A stretch of 64,000 nucleotides of DNA from the NCBI GenBank assembly GCA_963757335.1, contig CAVWRJ010000021.1:310001-374000 (forward strand), read 5' to 3'. The position numbers were made by a program, and so were the translations under genes. Below, in pieces: positions 54,738 to 63,893 of the stretch (positions within the stretch are counted from its first letter, which is position 1; each line of letters begins with the position of its first letter). The notes under the pieces were generated by a model that worked only from the letters and a program-made list of their open reading frames with translations, did not search any database and was not told the DNA's origin. The stretch is from DASQPA01 sp963757335 (GTDB lineage Bacteria > Acidobacteriota > Thermoanaerobaculia > Multivoradales > UBA5704).

Positions 54738-54996
54738 AGCGCATCCCAGGCTCGGGGGAAGCTTTCCCGGCGCTCGGGAAGCCTGCCGAGAGCCTGGCGA
54801 AGCTATCCGAGGGCTCGGCAAGCTATCCCAGGGCTTGGCGAAGCTATCCGAGGGCTCGGCAAGCTATCTCAGGGCTTGGCGAAGCTATCCCAGGGCTTGG
54901 CGAAGCTTTCCGAGGGCTCGGCAAGCTATCCCAGGGCTTGGCGAAGCTATCCCAGGGCCTGGCGAAGCTATCCGGGGGCTCGGCAAGCGATCCCTG
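54738..54996. repeat. Minisatellite of alternating 20/21-bp units
   Basis: About twelve units built on GGCTTGGCGAAGCTATCCCA or GGCTCGGCAAGCTATCCCAG. The AAGCTATC box recurs at 54800, 54820, 54841, 54861, 54882, 54903, 54923, 54944, 54965 and 54985, so spacing alternates around 20 and 21 (pairs of 41-42). Units to the left are more degenerate. It fills most of the 463 bases between the divergent FYDLN and lolA genes. Confidence 0.9.
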
Positions 54997-55095
54997 CCGC
55001 CCCCCCGCCTTGCGGCCTACAGGGCCCGGACGGTACCATGGGGATCGTCTGGGCTCGGCAGGTCGACTTTCATCTCTAGAAAAAACGGTGGCTGT

Positions 55096-55834
55096 ATGAA
55101 GCGCTTCTCCCTCCCTCTCCTGGTCCTCCTGTCCCTGGCTCTGGTGCCCTTCCGAAGCCAGCGCCGCCGAGAAGCCCGACCCGCGGGCTCCCGGGCTGTC
55201 GGGGACCCAGCGGCTCGCCGCCCTGATGGAGCGGGTCCGGCTCCAGCAGCAGGAGTTAAAGACCGTCGAGGCCCGCTTCGTCCAGAAAAAGGAGAGCTCG
55301 CTCTTAGTCAAGGCCGAGGAGTCGACCGGCACCTTCGACTATGCCGCCCCCAACCGGGTGCGCTGGGAGTACACCTCGCCCAACCCCATCTCGGTGGTGA
55401 TCGACGGCGGTGAGATGACCACCTGGTACCGCGACCTGAAACGGGCCGAGCGGCTGAAGATCGGCCGCTACTCGAACCAGGTCTTGAAGTACATGGGGGC
55501 GAGCGGCTCGATGCAGCAGCTCCTCGAATACTTCCAGATTACCCTCAAGGTACCGAAAGACAAGAGCGACCCCTACGAGCTCGACCTCGCCCCCAAGATG
55601 GCGCGGATCGCAAAGCGGGTGAAGGCGATGACCGTCTGGGTCGATCCCGACACCTTCTTCCCGTCGCGGCTGCGCTACGTCGAGGGGAATGGCGACACCA
55701 CGGAGTACCAGTTCAAGGACGTCAAGCTCAACGCCCCCATCCCCGGGGACCGCTTCGTCCTCAAGATCCCCCAGGGCGTCGAGACCCGGGTCCTCGACCT
55801 CGACCAGAAGGGCAAGAAAGACTCGGGGCGCTGA
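55096..55834 (+). CDS. lolA: LolA-family outer-membrane lipoprotein carrier, frameshifted near the signal peptide
   Basis: The signal peptide (ATG 55096, KRFSLPLLVLLSLAL) and the mature domain (AEKPDPRAPGLSG, RVRLQQQELKTVEARFVQKKES, WEYTSPNPISVVIDG, VWVDPDTFFPSRLRYVEGNGD) are in different frames, with one surplus base near 55140-55155. Joined they give about 245 residues. LolA proteins ferry lipoproteins across the periplasm. Without the correction the first start would be ATG 55226, which would omit the signal peptide. Confidence 0.8.
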
Positions 55835-55838
55835 GGAC

Positions 55839-56972
55839 ATCCTCTCCTTCTCTCTTCTCTCGACCCCCGTCGCGAGTGCGAACGGTGCGGCCCGGCTCGG
55901 CCGGCTGACCACCGCGCACGGCGAGGTCCTCACCCCGGCGTTCATGCCGGTGGGCACCCTGGGTGCCGTCAAGGGGGTGACCCCGCAGGCGCTCGCGGAG
56001 GCCGGGGCGTCGATCTTCCTCGCCAACCTCTACCATCTCTCGCTCCGTCCGGGGATCGACGTCGTCGAGCGGCTCGGCGGGCTCCACCGCTTCGCCGGCT
56101 GGGAGCGGCCGATCCTGACCGACAGCGGCGGCTTCCAGGTCTGGAGCCTGGGCGGGCTCCGCGCCATCGACGAGGACGGGGTGACCTTCAAGAGCCACCT
56201 GGACGGCTCGCTCGCCCGCTTCACCCCGGAGAGCGTCGTCGCCATGCAGGAGCGGATGGGGGTCGACATCGCCATGGTGCTCGACGAGTGCCCGCCCTGG
56301 CCGGTGACCCGGGAGGCGGCGGCTTTGAGCTGGGAGCGGACGCGGCGCTGGGCGCTCCGCGCCCGGGAGGTCTCGCGCGGCGGGAGCTTCGGGAGCGCCC
56401 TTTTCGGCATCGTCCAGGGGAGCGGTTTCGAGGATCTGCGGCTGCAGGCGGCGGCGGACCTCGCCGGGGCCGGCTTCGACGGCCATGCCATCGGCGGCGT
56501 CTCGGTGGGAGAGCCGGCGGAGATCCGGCGGGCGGCGGTCGAGTGGACCGCCCCGGCCCTCCCGGCCGACCGGCCGCGCTACCTGATGGGGGTGGGCTAT
56601 CCGGCCGACATCGTCCACGCCGTCTCCTGCGGCGTCGACCTCTTCGACTGCGTGCTGCCGGCGAGGAACGCCCGCCACGGCGTCCTCTTCACCCGCGACG
56701 GGGTGATGAAGATCCGCAATGCGCGCTACCGGGACGATCCCCGGCCGCCCGATCCTGCCTGCGCCTGCCCGCTCTGCTCGCGGCTCTCCCGGGCCTTCCT
56801 CCACCACCTCGAACGCTCCGGCGAGCTGACCGCGAAGGTCTTGGCGACCCTCCACAACCTCCGCTTCTACCTTGACTTCATGGCCGAGGTCCGGCAGTCT
56901 ATTAGGCTCGGCACGCTAACGGACTTGGCAGCTCGACACGCCACCCGTTTCACTCCCCAAGAGGAACCTTGA
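55839..56972 (+). CDS. tgt: Queuine tRNA-ribosyltransferase (TGT)
   Basis: About 377 residues. LTPAFMPVGTLGAVK, the base-binding LTDSGGFQVWSLG, IGGVSVGE, the nucleophilic Asp in DLFDCVLPARNARHG, and the zinc site CACPLC with a later His are all present. It exchanges guanine for a queuine precursor at tRNA position 34. Between the lolA stop (55834) and the first conserved block there is no ATG, GTG or TTG in frame; I place the start at ATC 55839 provisionally. A rare start codon or a sequence error are both possible. Confidence 0.88.
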   Translation: MLSFSLLSTPVASANGAARLGRLTTAHGEVLTPAFMPVGTLGAVKGVTPQALAEAGASIFLANLYHLSLRPGIDVVERLGGLHRFAGWERPILTDSGGFQVWSLGGLRAIDEDGVTFKSHLDGSLARFTPESVVAMQERMGVDIAMVLDECPPWPVTREAAALSWERTRRWALRAREVSRGGSFGSALFGIVQGSGFEDLRLQAAADLAGAGFDGHAIGGVSVGEPAEIRRAAVEWTAPALPADRPRYLMGVGYPADIVHAVSCGVDLFDCVLPARNARHGVLFTRDGVMKIRNARYRDDPRPPDPACACPLCSRLSRAFLHHLERSGELTAKVLATLHNLRFYLDFMAEVRQSIRLGTLTDLAARHATRFTPQEEP

Positions 56973-57016
56973 GCTTAAGAGAGCTCGTGAGCCAGGTCGG
57001 ACTGGCGGGGGTATAG

Positions 57017-57355
57017 ATGAGCAGTATGAGCGTCTTCTTGTTACCTGTGGCATTCCAGGCCGGCGCCGCGGCGCAGAGCCCCTGGCTCGGTATGGTGCCC
57101 ATGGTTGCCATTTTCGCCATTTTCTATTTTCTGCTCGTCGTCCCGATGCGCAAGCGCCAGAAGGCCGTCCAGACGCTCGTCGACAACCTCAAGAAGGGGG
57201 ATCGGGTGGTGACCACGGGGGGCCTCTACGGCGAGGTTGCCGCCATCGACACCGCGGTGGTCGTGCTGAAGGTCGCCGACAACGTGAAGCTCCGAGTCGC
57301 CAGATCGGCGATCGCCGGCCTCGAGGGAGACGGCAACACAGGGGGTAAATCATGA
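57017..57355 (+). CDS. yajC: Preprotein translocase subunit YajC
   Basis: 112 residues. One transmembrane helix (MVPMVAIFAIFYFLLVVP) followed by RKRQKAVQTLVDNLKKGDRVVTTGGLYGEV, the YajC signature. It is part of the SecDF-YajC accessory complex and overlaps secDF by four bases (ATGA). tgt-yajC-secDF is a common order. Confidence 0.95.
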   Translation: MSSMSVFLLPVAFQAGAAAQSPWLGMVPMVAIFAIFYFLLVVPMRKRQKAVQTLVDNLKKGDRVVTTGGLYGEVAAIDTAVVVLKVADNVKLRVARSAIAGLEGDGNTGGKS

Positions 57356-60207
57356 AACGCAAGCTGCTCGGGCGTGGGCTCCTCATCCTGGCGGTGGTCC
57401 TCTCGGCCATCGCCCTCGCCTACCCGCCCAAGGACAAGATCAACCTCGGCTTAGACCTCCAGGGGGGCATGCACCTGGTCCTCCAGGTCCACACGATCGA
57501 CGCCGTCCGCGCCACGGTCGACAACGACGTCGACCGCCTGACCCGCCTCGCCAAGGACAAGAGCCTGGAGGGCGTCGCCGCCCACCGGGTGGGCGATTCC
57601 GGCTTCGAGGTCACCGGCGCCAGCGAGGCCAACCGCGACCAGGTCGTGAAGATGGTCGAGGACTCCTTCAGGGACTACCAGGCGCGCAAGGGTGCGCCGG
57701 GCCTCGTCTTCGACATGTCCGCCGCGGCGGTCAACGCCAACGAGAAGCTCGCGGTCTCCCAGGCGGCGACGACGATCCGCAACCGCGTCGACCAGTTCGG
57801 CGTCACCGAGCCGCTGATCCAGGAGGCGTCGGGCAACCGCATCGTCGTCGAGCTGGCCGGCGTCGACGACCCCGAGCGCGTCCGCCGCCTGATCAAGAAC
57901 ACGGCGTTCCTCGAGTTCCGGCTCACTCGGGTGCCGAAGTCAGGGAGCCCGGCCATGCCCACCCGCCAGGCGGTGATCGACGCCCTCGGCGGCCAGATTC
58001 CGCCCGACGTCGAGATCCTCGAAGGCGACGTGCGCGACGCCAACAAGAACATCACCGGCAAGCAGTACTGGGGGGTCGAGAAGAAGCGGGTGATGACCGG
58101 CCGCGAGCTGAAGGACGCCCGGCCCAGCCAGGGGCAGTTCCAGGAGCCGGTCGTGGCCTTCAGCATGACCCCCGCGGGCTCGGAGATCTTCGGCGCCGCC
58201 ACCGCGGCCAACGTCGGCACCGGCCTCGCCATCGTCTTAGACGGCCGCGTCGTCACGGCGCCGGTCATCAAGTCGAAGATCAGCGACTCCGGGGTGATCG
58301 AGGGGCACTTCTCCGCCGAGGAGGTGCAGGACCTCTCGACGGCGCTGCGCTCGGGCGCCCTCCCCGCCGGCCTCACCTACCTGGAGGAGCGGACGGTCGG
58401 GCCGTCGCTCGGCCGCGACTCGATCCGGCAGGGCCTCCAGGCCGGCCTCGTCGGCACCTCGCTCGTCATCCTGACCATGCTCCTCGTCTACCACCTCTCC
58501 GGGGTCAACGCGGTCATGGCGCTGATCCTCAACATCCTCATCGTCTTCGGTGGCATGGGGGCGTTCCACTCGACCCTCACCCTCCCCGGCATCGCCGGCA
58601 TCATCTTGACGATCGGTATGGCGGTCGATGCCAACGTCCTCGTCTTCGAGCGCATCCGAGAAGAGATGCGAGCCGGGCGAACGTTGAGATCCGCCATCGA
58701 TCTCGGGTTCGATCGCGCCTTCGGCTCGATCATCGACACCCACGTGACGACGATCGTCTCGGCGCTCTTCCTCTTCCAGTTCGGCACCGGTCCGATCAAG
58801 GGCTTCGCCGTCACCCTGACGATCGGCCTTCTGGCGTCGCTCTTCACCGCCGTCTTCGTCAGCCGGTGGATCTTCGACTTCTGGCTGTCGCGCCGCTGGG
58901 TGCACAACCTGACGATGACCCGGCTCTTCCAGGACACCAACTTCGACTTCATGAAGTGGCGGAAGTTCTGGATCGTCGCCTCGGCGCTCCTCGTCGTCGG
59001 CGGCATCCTCGCCGTCCTCGGCCTCGAGGGCAAGCACCTGAACGTCGGCATCGATTTCGCCGGCGGCACCCAGATGGAGCTGCGCTTTAGGCAGAAACCG
59101 CAGATCGACAACCTGCGCCGCATCCTGGAGACCCAGGGGCTCGGCAATGCCGAGATCGCGAGCTTCGGCGGCAAGGACTCCAATGAGGTCCTCATCCGGA
59201 CGGCGGTCTCCAAGAACGAGGCCGGCAGCCGGATCCAGATCGAAGGAGCCCTGGACAAAGCCTTCAACCAGGGGAACGCCGGGAAGATCGACTTGAACCG
59301 GGTGGGCGCCGAGCAGGTGTCGCAGATCCTCCTCCAGGCCGACCCCGACCACGCGCAGGCCCAGGGGCCGGACAAGGCGATCGCCCACTACACGGAGGTG
59401 GCCAACGCTCTTTTGGGAGAGCGCAAGAAGGACGGTCTCTTCTCCTCCTGGGACACCCTCGGTACCTTGAAGGGGGTGAGCCCGGCGGACATCGACGCCC
59501 TGAAGACCCGGACGGTCTTAGGCGACTTCGCGGTCCTCGGGGTCGACAACGTCGGGCCGCAAATAGGCAAGGAGCTGAAGCGCCAGGGCCTCCTCGCGGT
59601 CTTCGCCTCGCTGGTCGGGATGCTCCTCTACGTCGGCTTCCGCTTCGAGCTGCGCTTCGGGATCGGCGCCATCATGGCCTGCGTCCATGACGTCTTGGTG
59701 ACCCTCGGGCTCTTCACCCTGATGGGCTTCGAGTTCAACCTGACGACGATCGCGGCCTTTTTGACCCTCATCGGCTACTCGATGAACGACACCGTCGTCA
59801 TCTTCGACCGCATGCGCGAGAACATGCGGAAGGAACGCCGGAAGCCGCTGATCCAGATCATGAACGAGTCGATCAACCAGACCCTGTCGCGGACGGTCAT
59901 GACCTCGGGGCTTACCATGCTGACCGTGGCGGCCCTCCTCGTCCTCGGCGGCGACGTTCTCCGCGGCTTCGCTTTCGTCATGACGGTGGGCATCATCGTC
60001 GGGACCTACTCGTCGATCTACGTGGCGAGCCCGTTCGCCCTCCTCTGGGAGCAGTTCTTCGGCAGCCAGGGCCGTATCCGCAAGGGTGTTCCCGCCCAGA
60101 CGGCGACAAAGGAGAAGCCGCCGCAGGCCCCGCGGCCCGCGCAGCCCGTCTCTCCGTCTCCGGCTTCGCCCAACCGCCCCACCCGGGTGGCCGGCCGCCG
60201 GCGCTAA
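57352..60207 (+). CDS. secDF: Fused SecD-SecF protein-export membrane protein
   Basis: 951 residues. The SecD half (1 to about 530) has LGLDLQGGMHLVL, DQFGVTEPLIQEASGNRIVVEL, and the GMAVDANVLVFERIREE helix; the SecF half (about 535-905) has VGIDFAGGTQMELRF and GYSMNDTVVIFDRMREN. Twelve helices in total. Uses the proton gradient to pull secreted proteins across the membrane. The C-terminal 45 residues are a Pro/Arg-rich tail. Confidence 0.95.
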   Translation: MKRKLLGRGLLILAVVLSAIALAYPPKDKINLGLDLQGGMHLVLQVHTIDAVRATVDNDVDRLTRLAKDKSLEGVAAHRVGDSGFEVTGASEANRDQVVKMVEDSFRDYQARKGAPGLVFDMSAAAVNANEKLAVSQAATTIRNRVDQFGVTEPLIQEASGNRIVVELAGVDDPERVRRLIKNTAFLEFRLTRVPKSGSPAMPTRQAVIDALGGQIPPDVEILEGDVRDANKNITGKQYWGVEKKRVMTGRELKDARPSQGQFQEPVVAFSMTPAGSEIFGAATAANVGTGLAIVLDGRVVTAPVIKSKISDSGVIEGHFSAEEVQDLSTALRSGALPAGLTYLEERTVGPSLGRDSIRQGLQAGLVGTSLVILTMLLVYHLSGVNAVMALILNILIVFGGMGAFHSTLTLPGIAGIILTIGMAVDANVLVFERIREEMRAGRTLRSAIDLGFDRAFGSIIDTHVTTIVSALFLFQFGTGPIKGFAVTLTIGLLASLFTAVFVSRWIFDFWLSRRWVHNLTMTRLFQDTNFDFMKWRKFWIVASALLVVGGILAVLGLEGKHLNVGIDFAGGTQMELRFRQKPQIDNLRRILETQGLGNAEIASFGGKDSNEVLIRTAVSKNEAGSRIQIEGALDKAFNQGNAGKIDLNRVGAEQVSQILLQADPDHAQAQGPDKAIAHYTEVANALLGERKKDGLFSSWDTLGTLKGVSPADIDALKTRTVLGDFAVLGVDNVGPQIGKELKRQGLLAVFASLVGMLLYVGFRFELRFGIGAIMACVHDVLVTLGLFTLMGFEFNLTTIAAFLTLIGYSMNDTVVIFDRMRENMRKERRKPLIQIMNESINQTLSRTVMTSGLTMLTVAALLVLGGDVLRGFAFVMTVGIIVGTYSSIYVASPFALLWEQFFGSQGRIRKGVPAQTATKEKPPQAPRPAQPVSPSPASPNRPTRVAGRRR

Positions 60208-60240
60208 AGCCGAGCCGTTTTACCTCTGCCCTACCCCTGA

Positions 60241-60275
60241 CGACGCCCGGCTTATAGCCGGGCGTCGCCTTTTTA
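60241..60275 (+). terminator. Rho-independent terminator after secDF
   Basis: Perfect 11-bp stem CGACGCCCGGC / GCCGGGCGTCG with loop TTATA, followed by GCCTTTTTAAA. Classical form, ending the tgt-yajC-secDF transcript. Confidence 0.9.
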
Positions 60276-60281
60276 AATCCG

Positions 60282-60297
60282 CCTGCAAGATTGCAGG
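60282..60297. repeat. Palindrome CCTGCAA-GA-TTGCAGG
   Basis: Seven-base arms around GA, eight bases after the secDF terminator and before the Rpn gene. It shares TGCAA/TTGCA with the two palindromes near 51588-51633. Confidence 0.4.
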
Positions 60298-60359
60298 ACC
60301 TTTTTACGTCCTTCTCTTCTAGGCCGGTACCTACGGTAGACCGGCCTGGAGGAGAGGCG

Positions 60360-61238
60360 ATGCCCAATGGCCATGACCAGCTGTTCAAAGACTTGATCCG
60401 GAGCTTTCCAGGCGACTTCCTGCGCCTGGCCGCGCCGGCTCTTGCGGCGCGGCTCGACCTCGGTAGCCTGGAGTTTCAGGCGGCTGAGGGCTTCACCGAC
60501 CTGCCGCATGGAGCCCGGCGCCATCCCGACCTGATCTCCCCGGCACGGACCCGAGCGGAATCGACCGGTTCCGTTCTCCTGCACGTCGAGATCGAGCTGC
60601 GCTTCCGTTCCACGGTTCCCTTTCGGCTCTTTAGATACAACCGGCTGCTCCAGTTGCGGCACGATCTGCCGGTGCACAGCCTCGTGCTCTATCTCCACGG
60701 TGGTCCTCCCGGGGCGTGCCAGAACTTCTATCGCGAGGTCTCGCTGGCCCAGGAGGTCGTTCGATTCCGCTACCGGAGTCTCGGCCTCTCCCGCGCACCG
60801 GCCGAGGAGTATCTGGCGCGACCGCAGCCCCTGGCCTGGGCTCTGGCAGCTCTCATGCGTTCGCGCCTTGGCGCGGTGGAACATCGCCGGGCCTGCCTTC
60901 GCCGTATCGCCGCTGCCCGTCAACTGGACGAGGCGAGGAGATTTTTGCTGTTCAACTGCGTGGCAACCTATTTAGAATGGGGCGGTGAGGGCGCCGACGA
61001 GCTCGCGCCGCTGCTCGCCGGACGCCCCAAGGAGGAAAGCGCCATGATGACGTGGGAAGAGAAGACCGAGGTCAAGGGAATGCGGAAACTTCTTCTAGAG
61101 CAGCTCGAGGAGCGGTTCCACACGCTGCCGCCCGAGATCCCCCGACGACTTTCGGCGATCACCTCGCCCAAGGAGCTGGGCCGGCTGGCGCGACAGATCC
61201 TCTCCGCACGCTCCCTGGAGGAGCTGGGCCTGGTCTGA
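60360..61238 (+). CDS. Rpn/PD-(D/E)XK nuclease family protein with C-terminal DUF4351
   Basis: 292 residues from ATG 60360, preceded by GGAGGAG. The N-terminal part starts HDQLFKDLIRSFPGDFLRL; RRHPDLISP and LLHVEIELR provide Asp and Glu/x/Glu residues expected in this nuclease-like fold. The C-terminal GMRKLLLEQLEERF and SLEELG match DUF4351. Such genes are annotated as recombination-promoting nucleases or transposase-like and are often mobile. It is an isolated gene between secDF and rel. Confidence 0.78.
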   Translation: MPNGHDQLFKDLIRSFPGDFLRLAAPALAARLDLGSLEFQAAEGFTDLPHGARRHPDLISPARTRAESTGSVLLHVEIELRFRSTVPFRLFRYNRLLQLRHDLPVHSLVLYLHGGPPGACQNFYREVSLAQEVVRFRYRSLGLSRAPAEEYLARPQPLAWALAALMRSRLGAVEHRRACLRRIAAARQLDEARRFLLFNCVATYLEWGGEGADELAPLLAGRPKEESAMMTWEEKTEVKGMRKLLLEQLEERFHTLPPEIPRRLSAITSPKELGRLARQILSARSLEELGLV

Positions 61239-61337
61239 CTCTTTCATCCGATCGGTACCGGGAACGAAACCCTCCCTTATACTTGTTGCTTCCCAAGAGC
61301 CCGCCGTTCTCCTTCCCGGCCGGCCCCGGGTCCAAAA

Positions 61338-63560
61338 ATGCCTGTAGCGACCAAGAGCCTTCCGCCACCGGTGCCTTCACGGCCGGTGGTGTGCCTGGAG
61401 GACATCCTCGGCTGCCTCGCTTCCCATGGGCGCAAGGTCGACCGCGACTTCCTGACTTCGGTCTACGAGTTCTCGGAGCGCATGCACCTCAATCAGGTGC
61501 GGCGCTCGGGGGAGCCGTTCCTCACCCACCCCTTAAACGTCGCCTACATCCTGGCCGACCTCAACTTCGACCAGACCTGCGTCGCCGTCGGCCTCCTTCA
61601 CGACGTCCTGGAGGACACCCTGACGACCCGGGAGGTGCTCGACTCGACCTTCGGGGTCGAGATCACCGAGCTGGTCGACGGGGTGACCAAGATCGGCCGC
61701 CACGAGTACGTGCGGCGCGACGAGGCCCAGGCCGAGACCTTCCGGAAGATGATCCTCGCCTCGGCCAAGGACATCCGGGTGATCGTCGTCAAGCTCGCCG
61801 ACCGGCTGCACAACATGCAGACCCTGGAGCACATGCCGGTCGACTCGCGGCGCCGGATCTCGCGCGAGACCCTGGAGATCTACTCGCCGATCGCCCACCG
61901 CCTGGGGATGGCGCGGGTCAAGGGGGATTTGGAGGACCTCGCCTTCTTCCACCTCTACCACCACCAGTTCGCCGAGCTGCACTCGAAAGTCTCGGAGAAG
62001 ATGAAGCTCGGCCAGGAGGCGATGGAGCGCATCCGGGACAAGATGGTGAAGGCCCTGGAGGCGGCGGGGATCGAGGCCGAGATCAGCTTTCGGGTGAAGC
62101 GCTACTTCTCGATCTACGAGAAGCTCCGCCGCCAGGGGATCGACATCTCGCAGCTCTACGACTACCTCGCCTTCCGGATCGTCACCGGTACCATCAAGGA
62201 CACCTATGCGGCGTTGGGGGTCGTCCACCAGAGCTGGCGGCCCATCCCCGGGCGGTTCAAGGACTACCTGGCGATGCCCAAGCCCAACCTCTACCAGTCG
62301 CTGCACACGACGGTGGTGGGGGAGAAGGGGCAGCCCTTCGAAGTGCAGATCCGCACCCGCGAGATGGACTTGATCGCCGAGGAGGGGATCGCCGCCCACT
62401 GGCGTTACAAGGAGGGGAAGGTCGAGCCGCGCCCCTCCGATCCCAACATCCTCTGGCTGCGCCAGCTCCTGGAGTTGCAGACGGACGTGCAGGATCCGCG
62501 CACCTTCATGACGACCCTCAAGATGGACCTCTACCCGGACGAGGTCTACGCCTTCACCCCCAAGGGGGAGGTCATCTCCTTCCCGCGCGGGGCGACGCCG
62601 CTCGATTACGCCTACAAGGTCCACACCGACCTCGGCCACCACTGCGCCGGGGCGCGGGTCAACGGCAAGCTCGTACCGCTCCGCACGCCGCTCTCGAACG
62701 GCGACATGGTCGAGGTGCTGACCAGCCTCAACCGCAATCCCAGCCGGGACTGGCTGACCTTCGTCAAGACCCCGCGCGCCAAGTCGAAGATCCGGCAGTG
62801 GCTGAACACCCAGCAGAAGCAGCGGGCGACGGAGATCGGGAGGCGGCTGTTCGAGAAGGAGGCGAGGCGCTACAACCAGAGCCCGAAGAAGCTCCTGGAG
62901 AGCCCCGGGATGAAGGAGTATCTGACCGCCGAGGGGATCAGCAAGGGGGACGACCTCCTGTCGCGGATCGGCTTCGGCAAGGTCGAGGTGAAGAACGTGC
63001 TCACCCGGGTGCTGGGCGAGGCGCAACTCGCCGAGCCGACCGTCCCCAGCCGGCTCCGCCAGGCGGTGTCGAAGATCCTCCCCTTCAAGGAGGGACCGAT
63101 CGCCGTCAAGGGGCACGGCGACCTCCTCTCCTACCTCGCCAAGTGCTGCAACCCGCTGCCCGGCGAGGACATCATCGGCTACGTCACCCGCGGCCGCGGG
63201 GTGTCGGTTCACTCGGTGGACTGCCCGAACGTCAAGAACCTCCTCTACAACCCGGAGCGCGAGGTCGAGGTGGCATGGGCGCGGCAGAAGGACGAGGTCT
63301 ACCAGGTCGCGCTCTTAGTCGAGACCGCCAACACCCAGGGCATGCTCGCCCGGCTGACCGAGGTCATCGCCAAGCTCGACAGCAACATCAGCCACATTGA
63401 GGCGATCACGCGAGAGACCGGCCACGCCACGATCAGCGTCGTCTGCGGATTGCGCGACCGCAAGCACCTGGAGCGCCTGATGAGCAACGTGCGGGCGCTC
63501 TCCGGGGTGCTCCGGGTGGATCGGCGGATGAACGGGGGATTGACGGCGGAGGCGCGGTAG
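61338..63560 (+). CDS. rel: Bifunctional (p)ppGpp synthetase/hydrolase (RelA/SpoT)
   Basis: 740 residues. HD hydrolase (FLTHPLNVAYIL, GLLHDVLEDT, KLADRLHNMQTL), synthetase with RFKDYLAMPKPNLYQSLHTTV, a TGS domain (DEVYAFTPKGEVISFPRGAT), the conserved linker cysteines (LAKCCNPLPGEDIIGY) and a C-terminal ACT domain. Both catalytic halves look intact, so this is likely the main alarmone enzyme. Confidence 0.95.
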   Translation: MPVATKSLPPPVPSRPVVCLEDILGCLASHGRKVDRDFLTSVYEFSERMHLNQVRRSGEPFLTHPLNVAYILADLNFDQTCVAVGLLHDVLEDTLTTREVLDSTFGVEITELVDGVTKIGRHEYVRRDEAQAETFRKMILASAKDIRVIVVKLADRLHNMQTLEHMPVDSRRRISRETLEIYSPIAHRLGMARVKGDLEDLAFFHLYHHQFAELHSKVSEKMKLGQEAMERIRDKMVKALEAAGIEAEISFRVKRYFSIYEKLRRQGIDISQLYDYLAFRIVTGTIKDTYAALGVVHQSWRPIPGRFKDYLAMPKPNLYQSLHTTVVGEKGQPFEVQIRTREMDLIAEEGIAAHWRYKEGKVEPRPSDPNILWLRQLLELQTDVQDPRTFMTTLKMDLYPDEVYAFTPKGEVISFPRGATPLDYAYKVHTDLGHHCAGARVNGKLVPLRTPLSNGDMVEVLTSLNRNPSRDWLTFVKTPRAKSKIRQWLNTQQKQRATEIGRRLFEKEARRYNQSPKKLLESPGMKEYLTAEGISKGDDLLSRIGFGKVEVKNVLTRVLGEAQLAEPTVPSRLRQAVSKILPFKEGPIAVKGHGDLLSYLAKCCNPLPGEDIIGYVTRGRGVSVHSVDCPNVKNLLYNPEREVEVAWARQKDEVYQVALLVETANTQGMLARLTEVIAKLDSNISHIEAITRETGHATISVVCGLRDRKHLERLMSNVRALSGVLRVDRRMNGGLTAEAR

Positions 63561-63578
63561 GCGTTATAGCGGCCTGGC

Positions 63579-63893
63579 TCATCGAATATCGAGAGCCGCT
63601 TTGATCGCCTGATTGAGCTCCTCCACCTTCGGAGCGTCACAGGCTCCCATCAGTCGCTTCAGGCGATCGCGTGGCACCGTAAGGATATTGTCGAAGTTCG
63701 CAACGCAACGGACCGGGAGACCTTGCCGGCGTCCGAGGACGAGCTCGGTCGGGAGTCCTCGCACGGTTCGAGTCACGAGGGTCACTACGATCGAGCCAAT
63801 CGTTGCGAGGACGGCATCCCGGGTCAGAATTACCACCGGCCGAGTCCCGACCGGTGAGGGCAACTCAGCCCACCAGACTTCCGCGCGCCTCAC
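63579..63893 (-). CDS. mazF: MazF-family mRNA-interferase toxin
   Basis: 104 residues from GTG 63893 (RRAEVWWAELPSPVGTRPVVILTRD), with typical later segments VVTLVTRTVRGLPTEL and NFDNILTVPRDRL. This start overlaps the upstream stop as GTGA, the standard arrangement; ATG 63911 would add six residues. MazF cleaves mRNA; the antitoxin precedes it. Confidence 0.88.
   Translation of the reverse strand: MRRAEVWWAELPSPVGTRPVVILTRDAVLATIGSIVVTLVTRTVRGLPTELVLGRRQGLPVRCVANFDNILTVPRDRLKRLMGACDAPKVEELNQAIKAALDIR

Noticed and set aside
54738..54996. CRISPR array
   Set aside because: Units are directly tandem without unique spacers and no cas genes are present.
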